Below, piece by piece: positions 31,506-41,661 of a stretch of 64,000 nt of DNA. Source of the stretch: Bipolaris cookei (taxonomy: Eukaryota; Ascomycota; Dothideomycetes; Pleosporales; Pleosporaceae); assembly GCA_002286855.1 (NCBI GenBank), contig NRSV01000094.1, positions 21,074 through 85,073 on the forward strand. Direction: 5' to 3'. The position numbers were made by a program, and so were the translations under genes. A model generated the notes under the pieces. The model was given only the letters and a program-made list of their open reading frames with translations. It did not search any database and was not told the DNA's origin. Position 1 is the stretch's first letter. Each line of letters opens with the position of its first letter.

Positions 31506-34093
31506 AAGGAGATCGTTGCTGCTCGAAGCACCGTTACCGGACATACCTACAGTCAAGCTCAATCGTTTGGAGAAGCCGATAGTCGAATACAGTTCTTGGG
31601 CGGGTCGCCGGGACTGGTGACAGCTAGGCAACCTCCAACGAACAGGTTACCTCAATGTCAAAGCGTCTCGACAGCTTCTTCACAGCGAACGCATCAGTCA
31701 CGGCGCAGTTCCACTTCGCTCTTCCTAGAGTCACAGCAAAGCGTGTGTGTGTTCGAGGATAGAAACTCATATATCTGCAGTATTATACTTGCTAGGCAGA
31801 ACAAGGTCAATTTGACAATCAATACTACGACTACACTGAAAGAAACATCAGGCTCCAACCAGCGGAACCCAGCAACCGTAAACGGTGCTGGCGATACGGA
31901 TGAAGTGATATGATCTTTCCTCAAAAATGCTAGCACGGCTTACTGACTATGTATTTACAGAATTTGGGAACTACAGATCCGGCCGCGCTGAGTTTACGAC
32001 ATAGTCTGCGTGCTCAATCTCCTGCTTGCATCGAGAAGGTCGACAGTGTTGGCTTTATGCAACCGTCGTCGCACTCTGGTCTTGTAGGAAAGCTCCACGA
32101 CGTAGGATGCAAGGAAAGTGAGATTCCGGAGAGTCCAAGGCATGCTGGGCTGGACTTATTGGAGCTGACTAGGCATGAGCGACAAAAAGCCTATGCTTGT
32201 ACGCTTAAGGAGAAATGTTTATCTCTGTCGGCATTGTTAGCAGCTAAGAAGCCCTTGGGAGCACAGGAGCCACAAGAAATGCACAGCGAGCCGGAGATCC
32301 TAGCATCCGTGTCCATCGCACCTACCAATGAGTCTATTCACAGAGAGCCAGAATTTCGAGCTGAAGCTGAAGCGATACTTTACATAGAGACGGGGAAGGG
32401 ACCCGTTCTCAAAAAGGCTCTATCTGTGCTTCCAGGTGAAATGGTCGAGAAGCAAAGCACGGCTCTAGTGGGCTCAGAACAATCACCAGGACGACTTTCC
32501 CAAGAGCGCAGAACTTATGAAAAGGCTGTGACACGACATGCACCGGCTGAGCCCGACGTAAGCGATGGGCCCACAAGGCTAGATACTAAGATCACGGCCG
32601 GGCAGACATTTACCAGGCAAGATGTGAATACCCCAGCCAGGGACAGGAGTGCTAAAACATGCTCCTTGCCATCAGCGTCTCCAGCAGAGTGTGCACGCTA
32701 TACTTCGGAACAAACTAGTCCCTTAGAGACTGAAACTAGTGGTTTTCCAACTCTGCCGGCTTTGAACCGGAGCGTCAGAGGTAGTTCACCCACCTATCAG
32801 AAAAGGTCGCAGAACATGGAGCTTGCACAGCAGCACTTGCAGTCTCCGGTAAACTATCGCAGGTATAGCCAGCGATGCACTAACCGGTCCGACGAACCAC
32901 CTCAGGGTGACATCCAGTTATTGCAGCATCGTGATGCTTGCCCAATGAAGCACCAAAGCAGACCACGCCGCTACGACCTTGCATACATACTCAACGGCAA
33001 CCCTAGCTTCGGTAGCAGCCAGAGCATCTACCAAGACCCCCATGATCTTATCCAAAGTGCAGATGCTGTTGACAGTGCCGTTACTGGCGAAGAACGCAGG
33101 TATCAATCGCCTGCATGGAGCGTGGAGACGGGCAGCCATGATCTATCCCATGCATCGTATCTAAGAAAGCAGTCATCTCCGCCTGCTCATCGTCCTCCAT
33201 CTCCGCTTGCGCCTGTACCTGTTCTCGAGAGAGACGCATCTGACCAAGACCGTCGAGTAACGCATCCCAGTCAAACCCTACCTTTGTCACATCACAACCT
33301 ACGCGTGTATAACCAGATACCAGAGAGTGTGAATCGTATCACTGTTGACCCTTCTGCAGTAGCGTCCGAGGCTTACCAACAGAGAGCACGATCATCTCAG
33401 TTTCCAATGTTAGCTATCCCAACTGCTGCGTTGCTAAGATCATCGCTATCTTGGCACAAATCAGCAGCAAGTTTCCAGAAAACTGAGAAGCAGAAGATGT
33501 TAGACGGAGAGCCTTTCATGCCCTATAGCTGCCAATTAGTTGAGGATCGAAGGCAATGCGCAGCTATACTACACCGCCTCAACAACACCGTCGATGCGGT
33601 ACCCGAGGCTGTACAACGTATGCACGAACGCTATTTCAGAGCGGTTACAGAGGCAGCGTGGACTCAGTCTCGTTACGAAGACCGTTCGGTCGGCGGCCGG
33701 CTTGGTAGTAGTACACACGTTGCTACACCGTTTCACTGTGACTACGGCTACAACATCTCTGTTGGCGACAATGTCGTAATTGGACCTAAATCCCAACTAC
33801 TTGATTCAGCCAAGATTACCATTGGAAGAAACACCAGGATTGGCGCATGTGTTACCATCACGACTTTGAAAACACCAACTGGTTTGAAAGCGTTGAAAAG
33901 AAACTACGGTCTTGAAGTCGCTAAAGATATCTACATCGGCGAGAACGTCTATATCGGTGATTGCTGCGTCGTAGGAGCCGGAGTGCGAGTTGGTGACTGT
34001 GCCATTATTCGTTCTGGGTCTGTCGTCGTTCATGACATACCACCAGGCTACATCGCCTATGGCAATCCAGCCAACATATACAAGGCAAATTAG
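31506..34093 (+). CDS. Maltose/galactoside-type O-acetyltransferase with long disordered N-terminal region
   Basis: The frame open from 31506 joins, across a proposed 56-bp intron (31905-31960, GTGATA donor, CTTACTGAC branch, TTACAG acceptor, phase 0), to a 2.1-kb exon ending at 34093. An ATG at 31949 would be an alternative start. Residues of the main exon up to about 500 are low-complexity and polar. The C-terminal 200 residues are a Mac domain (EKQKMLDGEPFMPYSCQLVE) and a left-handed beta-helix of hexapeptide repeats (FHCDYGYNISVGDNVVIGPK, IYIGENVYIGDCCVVGAGVR, VHDIPPGYIAYGNPANIY). Enzymes of this family acetylate sugars from acetyl-CoA. The segment that normally carries the catalytic His reads TLKTPTGLKALKR without His, so activity is doubtful. 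The fused chromodomain suggests a nuclear role. Confidence 0.7.
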
Positions 34094-34926
34094 ATGCTCT
34101 ATCATCGTTTGGGCAGCTCGAGGTGGCATTCGGTGTATCAAGCCTACTACAGTATCTGTCACCGTCTATCCCAAGGCCCACAGGATAACGATTGTTCTGA
34201 AACAGATGCCGCTTCAGCTTGCTTGGCTAAGCGCAAAAGCAGATGGGGAGCCTAGATCGTTGCTAATAGGGGAAAGATTCTCTCCAGTATCCTGCCTTCA
34301 TCATGATCAAACGATTTTCTTAGTAACAACGTGCATACTCTGTAGACGTGATGTTGAGAAAAAATCTGTATTAGCTCGTCTACCTATTCAAACAATTTAC
34401 CATACTCAATATCGCCGTTGCCCGTGCCTCAACCACACTAACAGTCTCTAGCCCCTGGCTTCGAATACGGTCAAATCCTGGAACCACGTCACTCGTCTAC
34501 AGAGCCTACCCATTGCCATCAATGTCGAAACCAAGAGCACTATGAAGTCGTGGAAAGACGGCAAACAATAAATTGGGATCTGGACAGAGGCGTGGCTGCG
34601 GCGATACGAGATGATAGCTCCATAGATATGAACGGCTAGTATGAATGCGTGCAACATTGCTACTTTCATTCAACGCTGTAACAAGACGAGGAAAGCCTGC
34701 CTGCAGTTCGTGCGTGTCGCCCTTTCAGGGCTAAACTCTATCTGGAAGGTGACACATGGTAGCACTTAAGCTCTGGTGACGATCACATGCTGTGAGCGTT
34801 AGGATAGGGAACATATCAGGTCTTCGGTCACCACTTCCTCTCAACATTCTCACTTGCGTCCAACGAGGGTCTCTAGGAGGGACACCAGCCCCTCAATCCG
34901 AAATGTGGCACTATGTGATGCTAACC

Positions 34927-35095
34927 TAATGTGGGTATTGCGACAGCCCATGTTCGCAAATAGTCGAATACAGATAAGCTTGTTGTCTGACAGATAATAA
35001 GGCTTAGCATCAGCGCTGATCCGTCAGCGTACGCGCACGCTAGGAGGGTAATTCACTCGCATAAGCCATCTTCGAGAGTGGCTGTAACTTTCTTC
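34927..35095 (-). repeat. Dispersed repeat 'D', long inverted copy
   Basis: The reverse complement of this segment matches 49395-49560 almost throughout: AGAAAGTTACAGCCACTCTC, GCGTGCGCGTACGCTGACG, CTTATCTGTATTCGACTATT and GGGCTGTCGCAATACCCA. Partial copies lie at 5645-5710 and 8993-9028. No coding capacity; probably a MITE or element end. Confidence 0.65.
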
Positions 35096-35659
35096 TTCTA
35101 TGCTCGCCTGCTATGGAAACGGCCAGTGGTATGAATGCAATGGTCGATACATACATAGCAGCGATTGCAGTGCAGAAGTGGCCGAACCCGGGTCGTATGG
35201 CTGCTGCGACCGTCCTGCGCTACAAGCGAGGCTGACCGCGATAGGACTCGATCCTGACCGTAAGCATTTTGAAGGGTCTGTGGGCTCAGCGCACGATATG
35301 AACTGTGCCGCAGTGGCACGACTGCTTGCCAGTAAGCAACCGACGGATCCTAAGCGAACTTCCCAATACACTCTCATGCAGTCGCAGCTTCCGGTTTCTG
35401 TGAGCAGACGACCTTTAATCCCACGCTAAGCCTCTATCGCTTAGTGGTGATCTTACCCAGATAGTACTAGTTCGTGCCAGCAATGCCATTGGTCGATCTG
35501 CTTCCAGACGCTCAGACCAATCAATGTGTCATATCTATAGAGCCTATTAAGACTTTTCCAGATAAGCGTATGCCAGGCGGATCCATGTCCCGCGTGGGAT
35601 GACAAGTAAGCCGCGTATACAAAGCGGAAGCTGCAAATGCATGAGAGTGTACCAATTCG

Positions 35660-35841
35660 GAGAAGAGGCGTGTTAAGGTAATGAATAAGGACTCTAGATT
35701 GGATAATAAGCTATATAAAGAAGTGGGCAAAAGAAGACATATGGGCTAAGGAGACCAAGACGTAGCATAGGAAGTGTAAAGCTAGACTAGCGTTAGCAGC
35801 CCTTTCGGCTCGGCCGCCGGGCGTAAATAAATTGTGTGTGT
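35660..35841 (-). repeat. Harbinger-associated segment, copy 2, inverted
   Basis: Reverse complement of the 1095-1270 segment with few differences, including CCGGCGGCCGAGCCGAAAGG and the AAATTGTGTGTGT end. It lies about 34.5 kb away and in opposite orientation. Confidence 0.62.
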
Positions 35842-35994
35842 ACCGTCCGAACGATGTTCAAAATAGATGCAACTTCTACCTTAGATGCAGAAGACTCGCG
35901 CACGTTCAATACACTGCGTTTTATGATTATACAATCTCTATAGCGTGAGCTATCAGATAAAATAAGGGAGAGAGTTGGTGTTCGTGGGCATGGC

Positions 35995-36085
35995 CCGTGC
36001 TAACTTAGTGTTAGGGTTGCGCTGCCAGTTGCGCTTAGGGCTACACTTAGGGCTTTACCCCAAGTCAACCCTAAGTTAGGGTCAC
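35995..36085. repeat. Cluster of telomere-like TTAGGG motifs
   Basis: Within about 90 bp there are four TTAGGG hexamers on the plus strand and one CCCTAA, separated by GC-rich spacers (TTGCGCTGCCAGTTGCGC). TTAGGG is the telomeric unit of most filamentous fungi. The motifs are not in tandem, so this is at most a degenerate interstitial site. Confidence 0.45.
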
Positions 36086-36190
36086 GCCAGGCGCGAGCGG
36101 TTCTTAGCAAATTGCTATAGTTATTTCTTTTATAACTAAAGCCTACTTCCTATTCACTCGCTAAATTATCAGAACCTAAGTCTTCACTAG

Positions 36191-37675
36191 TTATGCGTTA
36201 TCACGCAACCCGCACATAGCTAGTACAACTGCGTCTGAACCTTCTTCTCCATTTACGTCACCCACATATCCGAGCTTACCCTTCCCTATGTTAGTAAGAG
36301 CAATAGGAGTTTGCTCTTGGTCTGTAATCGGTACAGGATAGAAGACACGAGACTCGATATGTGAGGAGTCGTTTGGCAGGTACCACGCATCCTTGCCCGG
36401 TACACCTGCGAGGAAGACAGCTTTCTGGCTGTAGCTAGGGGGTAGAGATGTGTGTGATGATGTCTCTTCAGTATCGTTTCGATGAACAGTGGTGCGCTGG
36501 TACGCTCCGTGCGTCCATGCCAAACCTGCTTCTTGGAAAAGCCTATCCAGATCTTTGGGTCTAGTCATTGAGCTGAAGTCGCCCATAAGAACGAGTCTAC
36601 CACCACCACGAACATAGTCAAGAAGCTTCGCGTAAACAGCACGATGCTGTGCGATGCCACCATCGGTGACCAGAACTGCTTGCGGAGGCTGATCTGCTAG
36701 TCTTTGTAGTGCCGACTCCGGTTTTGTGGCACGATCGAGAGCGGCCACGGTGTTCAGCTTCCCCAAAATTCCCTGGTAGAGCTGATCAAATGGGGAAGCG
36801 GTATCAAGAGATACCAGCAGGATACTTGGCTCATAAGGAGCTGTCACCGACGTTGTGTGAAGCTGTCGAGCAGGCTGAATGGGTGGGCTGGGAGAATGCA
36901 AGTCGAAGCTGGCAGCCGCTTTCGCAAGACGATCGGCAATTTTGTTATGCTCCCTTGGTATATACCAGAACCCAACCTACATAATCTTAGTCTTTGCATA
37001 CAGTCAACATTAATTTGTGTGTGACAACTGACCGTCACATTCTCCGCCTCGAGCGTCGTCACCACGCCATCGAGAGCGAGGAACAGATCTAGATTTGTCG
37101 GTGTAGTACCTTTAGCCGTACGCCAGTTATTCCTCTATAAACGCGATCAGAAGTGTCATTAGAAGCTCTTATCAAATACATACCTTCCATTTCGGTAGCC
37201 ATTCAGTCATGCCCTTCACAACGTACTCGGAGTCGGTCGCGACAATCCAAGCAGCGGCTTCGCTCTTGGGATCTTTAGTGTAGGCCTCAGCGAAGAACTG
37301 TAGACCTGACTTTGCAGCACAGAGCTCCGCTCGCTGGTTTGAGCGCAGTGGGAAGTTGTCTATTTTGTCCGTGATGGGTTTAGACAATTGGCTACTATCA
37401 TCGTTGCCGTATGCTACACCAACTCCTGCTTTTGCCCCAGGTCGTCCGTTGTTTGTACACGCCCCATCGGTGAAGATTATGCGAAAATGGTGGCAGGGTA
37501 TAGCCGGTCGATGGCTTTCACGGCTTGATAAGGATTCGTTGTTGCATGCGCAGCAATACAACAGGAAGTCATCGCAATGGGGACAGTCCTGGAGGAGTTC
37601 TGGTACAGATCTGTCTCTGGTTTTAGGGCAGAGGATAAGCTTTCTATCATGTATGATATTTTCGTAATGATCCAT
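36191..37675 (-). CDS. RNase H1 domain fused to a class I amidotransferase-like domain
   Basis: Three exons: 37675-37184, 37134-37033 and 36976-36191. The introns are 49 bp (GTATGT to TTATAG) and 56 bp (GTCAGT to TGTAG); both keep the frame, giving 459 aa. The N-terminal half is RNase H, cutting RNA in RNA-DNA hybrids: IIFTDGACTNNGRPGAKAG (first Asp), RSNQRAELCAA (Glu), WIVATDSEYVVKGM (Asp) and REHNKIADRLAKAA (last Asp). The C-terminal 230 residues start near ILLVSLDTASPFDQLYQGIL and contain AVLVTDGGI, YVRGGGRLVLMGDFSS and YVGDVNGEEGSD. This resembles a fungal ThuA/GATase1-like module usually found as a separate small protein, sometimes annotated as lipase. The fused arrangement is seen directly; its meaning is unknown. 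Confidence 0.82.
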
Positions 37676-37999
37676 CTTTGTGAAAGTACTCAGAGCGAAA
37701 CCAATTCATGGTTTTGATATGGAGTCATGGGTGAGAGCGGGGCATCACCTAGATTAGGCGCCAGCGGTTGGCAGATCTCTCGCACCGTTCGAGACGGCCG
37801 GCAATACCCGGGTTAATCGCTTGATCAAGGCGGGGTAATCATATAACCAAAGGCTAACCTCGCTACAAATCTTGCTATTCTAGACGGAATTATATCGTCA
37901 CAATTAACACCTGTTTGGTACCAAAGTTTATGATACCACCTTTAGCATTCCATTTACATACTGTTTGTTGATATTACCTTTTCTTATGCGGAGGTCGAC

Positions 38000-39049
38000 A
38001 TGGCGGACGCGGCAGGAAGAATCAGCACACTTCAGGTTCGCTGCACTTGTGGTAAAAGTTTCGAGAATACAGAGACGTACTTAGGGCACAAAAGACTTTG
38101 CAGAACCCATCAGAATGGGGAGCATGTCATTTCTGTGACTCCAAACTCCAGTCAAAGGGCCGCCGCGGTTCCAACTAGAGTTTCAATTCCAGCTTCGACG
38201 CCGAAACTTATGCCCTCTGTAACCTGTCAGTGCAGCAGCAGATTCAAAAACCACAATAAAATTCATGGTCACGAATGTCAACGAGCAGTTTACGAACAAC
38301 AGGTGAACGCGCGTTGGAACACATTGAATTTGACTCGGTACTCAGGATTAAATCAGGGTGCGGGTCCAAAATTAGCGACAGAAAAGCGTCCTATTCCACC
38401 TGCGGAAGCCACAGCCCAGAAAATACTGTGTCCTTGTGGACAGAGCTTCAAGAACGAGAAGAAGCTAGGAAATCATTTGCGGTATTCGAAGACTCATCAG
38501 GCAGAAAAATCGGGATCTGGGTCAACTCCCAAAAGCACTACGCCGGACTCGGTGCCATTCACGGTTTCACATTCACCTTCGACTACAATTTCTTCAGCTT
38601 TATGGCCAGTATCAACCACTATCCTATCTTCAGTGCTCCCGAAAACTTCACTTATCTCCTGTATCTGCAGCCCTGCTTTTGAGCCTGAAAAAGTCCCTCA
38701 GGTACACAAGCGCGACTGTTTATATTATAGGCGTCAAGCCGATAAGTCTCTTACTCGAAGCCAACAACAAAATGACTCCTTGGTCTCTTCCTTTGCATCT
38801 CTAAAATTGGTTCCTGTGTTGGCGCAGGCTGAGCCTTTAGTAGCTAGTTTTGCCTGTATGTGCGGTTCTACATCTACCAATCAGAAAGCCCTCGAAAAGC
38901 ACAAAATGGAAAAGAGACAGCTTGCATGGCCGGAAAAAGGCGAGAAGAGAAAAGATATATTCAAGACACCTCGACCGCAGTATCATGAGGATGAGTACTT
39001 ACGAGATATGTGTGAGGCACTTGCACGGCAGAGTCATGGTGGAGGATAG
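38000..39049 (+). CDS. Protein with about five C-x-C finger-like repeats
   Basis: Single exon, ATG at 38000, 349 aa. Repeated zinc-finger-like units: CTCGKSFENTETYLGHKRLC, CQCSSRFKNHNKIHGHEC, CPCGQSFKNEKKLGNHLRYS, CICSPAFEPEKVPQVHKRDC and CMCGSTSTNQKALEKHKMEK. Each has a close Cys pair with one residue between, and His/Cys about 12 residues later: a C2H2 variant with shortened knuckle. The linkers are Ser/Thr/Pro-rich. Likely nucleic-acid or protein binding. A neighbour (40759-41661) also begins with fingers, so these may be diverged relatives. Confidence 0.75.
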   Translation: MADAAGRISTLQVRCTCGKSFENTETYLGHKRLCRTHQNGEHVISVTPNSSQRAAAVPTRVSIPASTPKLMPSVTCQCSSRFKNHNKIHGHECQRAVYEQQVNARWNTLNLTRYSGLNQGAGPKLATEKRPIPPAEATAQKILCPCGQSFKNEKKLGNHLRYSKTHQAEKSGSGSTPKSTTPDSVPFTVSHSPSTTISSALWPVSTTILSSVLPKTSLISCICSPAFEPEKVPQVHKRDCLYYRRQADKSLTRSQQQNDSLVSSFASLKLVPVLAQAEPLVASFACMCGSTSTNQKALEKHKMEKRQLAWPEKGEKRKDIFKTPRPQYHEDEYLRDMCEALARQSHGGG

Positions 39050-39189
39050 TAGGGAAGAAGCTCGAATAGAAACAGGTCCACAGACGGTATACATCTATGG
39101 GACTGCATAGTCTCTCCACTAAACTGACGGGTAACGGGCGACGAGATGAAGTGATGATGAGGTGTCTGATAGAGCTTAGGTATCGGGGA

Positions 39190-39260
39190 GGTGCGCAAGG
39201 CAGGGTAGAAAGTTTGAGGGTAGGTGCGCAAGGCAGGGTAGAAAGTTTGAGGGTAGGTGC
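39190..39260 (+). repeat. Two-copy 33-bp tandem repeat
   Basis: The unit beginning GTGCGCAAGGCAGGGTAGAA and ending TTTGAGGGTAG occurs twice in perfect tandem, followed by a partial third copy (GTGCG). It lies in the gap between the finger-protein gene and the T1/BTB gene. A recent slippage duplication. Confidence 0.8.
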
Positions 39261-39330
39261 GAATAGACTTGTTGAGCATGACTGTATTTAGATCCCATGT
39301 GATGCATCAGGCGACAGGGTAAGCAACGCC

Positions 39331-39987
39331 TTAGAAATATCCTTCAATCTCTCGAGAGATTGTTTCCTTCACACAGACCGCCTCATCAAACACCACTCTT
39401 GTAATCACAAGGGTGAGTTTCTTCGATGGGTCATCATATTGTGGTCCATGAGCCTGAATGAGCACTGCACAAGAGCCACAACCTCTTATAGGGTAGTCAA
39501 TTTCCGTATGAATTTCACACGGGCTGCGATAGAGCTTTTCCCCCGAGTATGAACCAAAGAAGCTCTGAACCTCGTTGACTTCGTATCGTTTCTGATTCCA
39601 GCGATCTTCAGGTTCATGCTCTGGCAATACCTTTACCTCGATGACGGTTTTGATGTCGTCAAGGTAGCGTTTCTTCTGCAGCCAGTCGCGCAGGCCATGG
39701 AGAAGGAAGTGATCGGCTTCTGCTTCGAGTTTGTTGTAGAGTGCGTAGTCAAAACCTGTCTCTTTTGTCCAGTACACAGGGTATCTCGATGGACGTCGCA
39801 TGAAATCCAAGACATACTGAAACTTATTGGGGTCTACGTCAACAAAGTACGAGCTTTCCTCCTGCTTATCGCTGCAGTTCTCCCATCGGGTCAAGAGGTT
39901 GCGAAAATACGGAGAAGCTCCAAGTGTGATCTTTTGTGGTTTGTATTTGCGGCCACCGACATCAAGAACAATTGATTGAGAAGACAT
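39331..39987 (-). CDS. T1/BTB (K+-channel tetramerisation-type) domain protein
   Basis: Single exon, ATG at 39985-39987, 218 aa. The N-terminal 95 residues are a BTB_2/T1 domain: IVLDVGGRKYKPQKITL, ASPYFRNLLTRW, FVDVDPNKFQYVLDFMRRPS and ALYNKLEAEADHFLLHGL. The rest is a beta-rich unknown region (RGCGSCAVLIQAHGPQYD). Such proteins often act as Cullin-3 adaptors or oligomerisation modules; no channel helices are present. Confidence 0.85.
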   Translation of the reverse strand: MSSQSIVLDVGGRKYKPQKITLGASPYFRNLLTRWENCSDKQEESSYFVDVDPNKFQYVLDFMRRPSRYPVYWTKETGFDYALYNKLEAEADHFLLHGLRDWLQKKRYLDDIKTVIEVKVLPEHEPEDRWNQKRYEVNEVQSFFGSYSGEKLYRSPCEIHTEIDYPIRGCGSCAVLIQAHGPQYDDPSKKLTLVITRVVFDEAVCVKETISREIEGYF

Positions 39988-40758
39988 GACGAGGTTCAGT
40001 GAGAAATGTGATCACGTCGTTAGCGATGTTTTAAGCAAACTAGCATATTCCTTACACAAAAGTGTCGCAGCCTATGCAAGGCCGCAGAAGCAATGACTTC
40101 AACTGAGCCGAACCAACAAGCCACTACAACGGCAACAAGGATGCACTACCTCAGCAAGAAAAAGCAATAGCTATACACCACAGATAAATAGAGATGTTAG
40201 ATAGCAGAGACAATACATTGAAAAATTTCTCACCGCACCTCCGCGTGCGACACTGTCCTAACCCAAGATGCGAATGCAAAGCCCTGTCGGACATATCTGC
40301 AGCTTCTCCAACATGCTGAATCACATGGAGCAAGTCGATGTTTCCCCTCTTTCACCTTCGCTACCCTTTTACGGCATTGTACTGCTGTGTCATGATTACA
40401 GAGTGCTTACGCTTTTGATTGCGCTCACGTGCAGTAAGCAAGCACTGAGGATGTAGCTTGAAACACTGCGCCGCAATCCTTCCAACCGCGCCACAGTCAT
40501 GTGACGTGCACAGTAATTAGTATGCCTTGGCACTATTGAGAATATAAGAGAAAGGAAGTATTACGAGTACGCGTATGGATACGTATGTGCGTGTAAGATA
40601 GAGTAAGGGGGCTAAAGAGTCGCTAGATTAGGATAAGTTACAAGGAGTAGCGAGATGAATTTGCAGGGATAAAACGCGCTATCCGACCATAGTTCCGTTT
40701 GGCATATTGTGTAGGATTGAGGATAGGATTGAGGATATGATGACGATACGTATTGTTA
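39988..40758. other. Intergenic
   Basis: No gene seen. Contains the second copy of the 18.2-kb dispersed repeat (about 40540-40700), next to the 3' end of the 3CxxC gene. Confidence 0.4.
40540..40700 (+). repeat. Dispersed repeat shared with 18243-18440
   Basis: Diverged copy in the same orientation: CGCTAGATTAGGATAAG, GTAGCGAGATGAATTTGCAG, TAAAACGCGCTATCCGACC. Confidence 0.5.
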
Positions 40759-41661
40759 TCAGGAGTCATCTGCCCGTGAACAATGTCCCGCCTTACAGCC
40801 CTCGCAGTGCTTACTTTCATGGGGCCCCCTGCTCTGCCCACTAAATGGTGGCAGCTCAACCCTCACGCCTGCCCATCTCTTGAGCCTGTACGCAATCCGC
40901 TCCACGTACGATTGCTCGTCCAACTTAAACCTTCCCAATCGGTCGCAAGACTTGCAACGTTGATTGTACACAATAGCGTTGTATCCATTATGAGGATATC
41001 CTTTAATCCAAACTGCTACAACTTGACTGCTCCATTGACTCTTTCTGCATCTTTTGTTTTCGCATGTAAACTTTCCCATAACATTCGTCTCATGCTCGGT
41101 GCCAAAGTGAGCCTCTGTATCAGGGTTGAACCATGGTGGTGCTATCGTGGGCACGACGGCCTCGGCAATTTTTTGGTGCAATTCGGGAAATGTGAAGAAA
41201 GTCCTTGTCTCCTCTTGCGGCGTGTTGATGTGCGCTCGATCGATTTTTGGCGCTACGATAGATGTCTGTGAATCCGGTATAGTAAGAGCTTGCATTTGAC
41301 TTTCAAGTACTGAGAATGGCAGGTCAAAGGTTGAGTTTGTGTGGGAAGTGTTCTTTGTTTGCGCGTAACCACTGCGCCGACGGTTGCGTATTGTTGAATG
41401 GACATTAGAGGATGTTGAGAATAGCAAAGGGACGTAGGGAGTAAATGAAACAGGCGTGACGGAAGATTCGGCTGAGTCTTTTCTTGGTTTTCGGTGGGCT
41501 GGAGAATCGTCTTGGTGCTGGCCGAGTGCGTCTAGGCTACAAAAGGAGCGGTTGCATGGCTTACAGCCAAAAGTTTCTGCATGCTTTGGTGAGTTCTCTT
41601 CATGTTGGTTTAGTGCTTTCTCGGTGCCGAAGGTGCGATTGCACAATACACAAAGGCTCAT
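40759..41661 (-). CDS. C2H2 + 3CxxC-type zinc-finger protein
   Basis: Single exon, ATG at 41659-41661, 300 aa. Two N-terminal C2H2 fingers (CVLCNRTFGTEKALNQHEEN and CKPCNRSFCSLDALGQHQDD), a Ser/Thr-rich linker, then a 3CxxC domain from about residue 180. That domain has MGKFTCENKRCRKSQWSSQV, YNQRCKSCDRLGRFKLDE and a final HCEGCKAGHC. Spaced CxxC pairs chelate zinc in this fungal family of unknown cellular role. Full length and intact. Confidence 0.85.
   Translation of the reverse strand: MSLCVLCNRTFGTEKALNQHEENSPKHAETFGCKPCNRSFCSLDALGQHQDDSPAHRKPRKDSAESSVTPVSFTPYVPLLFSTSSNVHSTIRNRRRSGYAQTKNTSHTNSTFDLPFSVLESQMQALTIPDSQTSIVAPKIDRAHINTPQEETRTFFTFPELHQKIAEAVVPTIAPPWFNPDTEAHFGTEHETNVMGKFTCENKRCRKSQWSSQVVAVWIKGYPHNGYNAIVYNQRCKSCDRLGRFKLDEQSYVERIAYRLKRWAGVRVELPPFSGQSRGPHESKHCEGCKAGHCSRADDS

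Larger units (their letters stand above)
34094..36190. other. Repeat-rich gene-free region
   Basis: Two kilobases without a supported gene. It contains repeat D (34927-35095), a Harbinger-associated segment (35660-35841) and a TTAGGG-motif cluster (35995-36085). A 109-codon frame at 35100-35429 has no recognisable motif. Confidence 0.5.

Noticed and set aside
35100..35429. 109-codon plus-strand frame
   Set aside because: No recognisable motif, starts inside repeat D, and other frames look similar.
39190..39260. Possible start of a CRISPR-like or minisatellite array
   Set aside because: Only two full tandem units without spacers, in eukaryotic DNA; simple slippage duplication.
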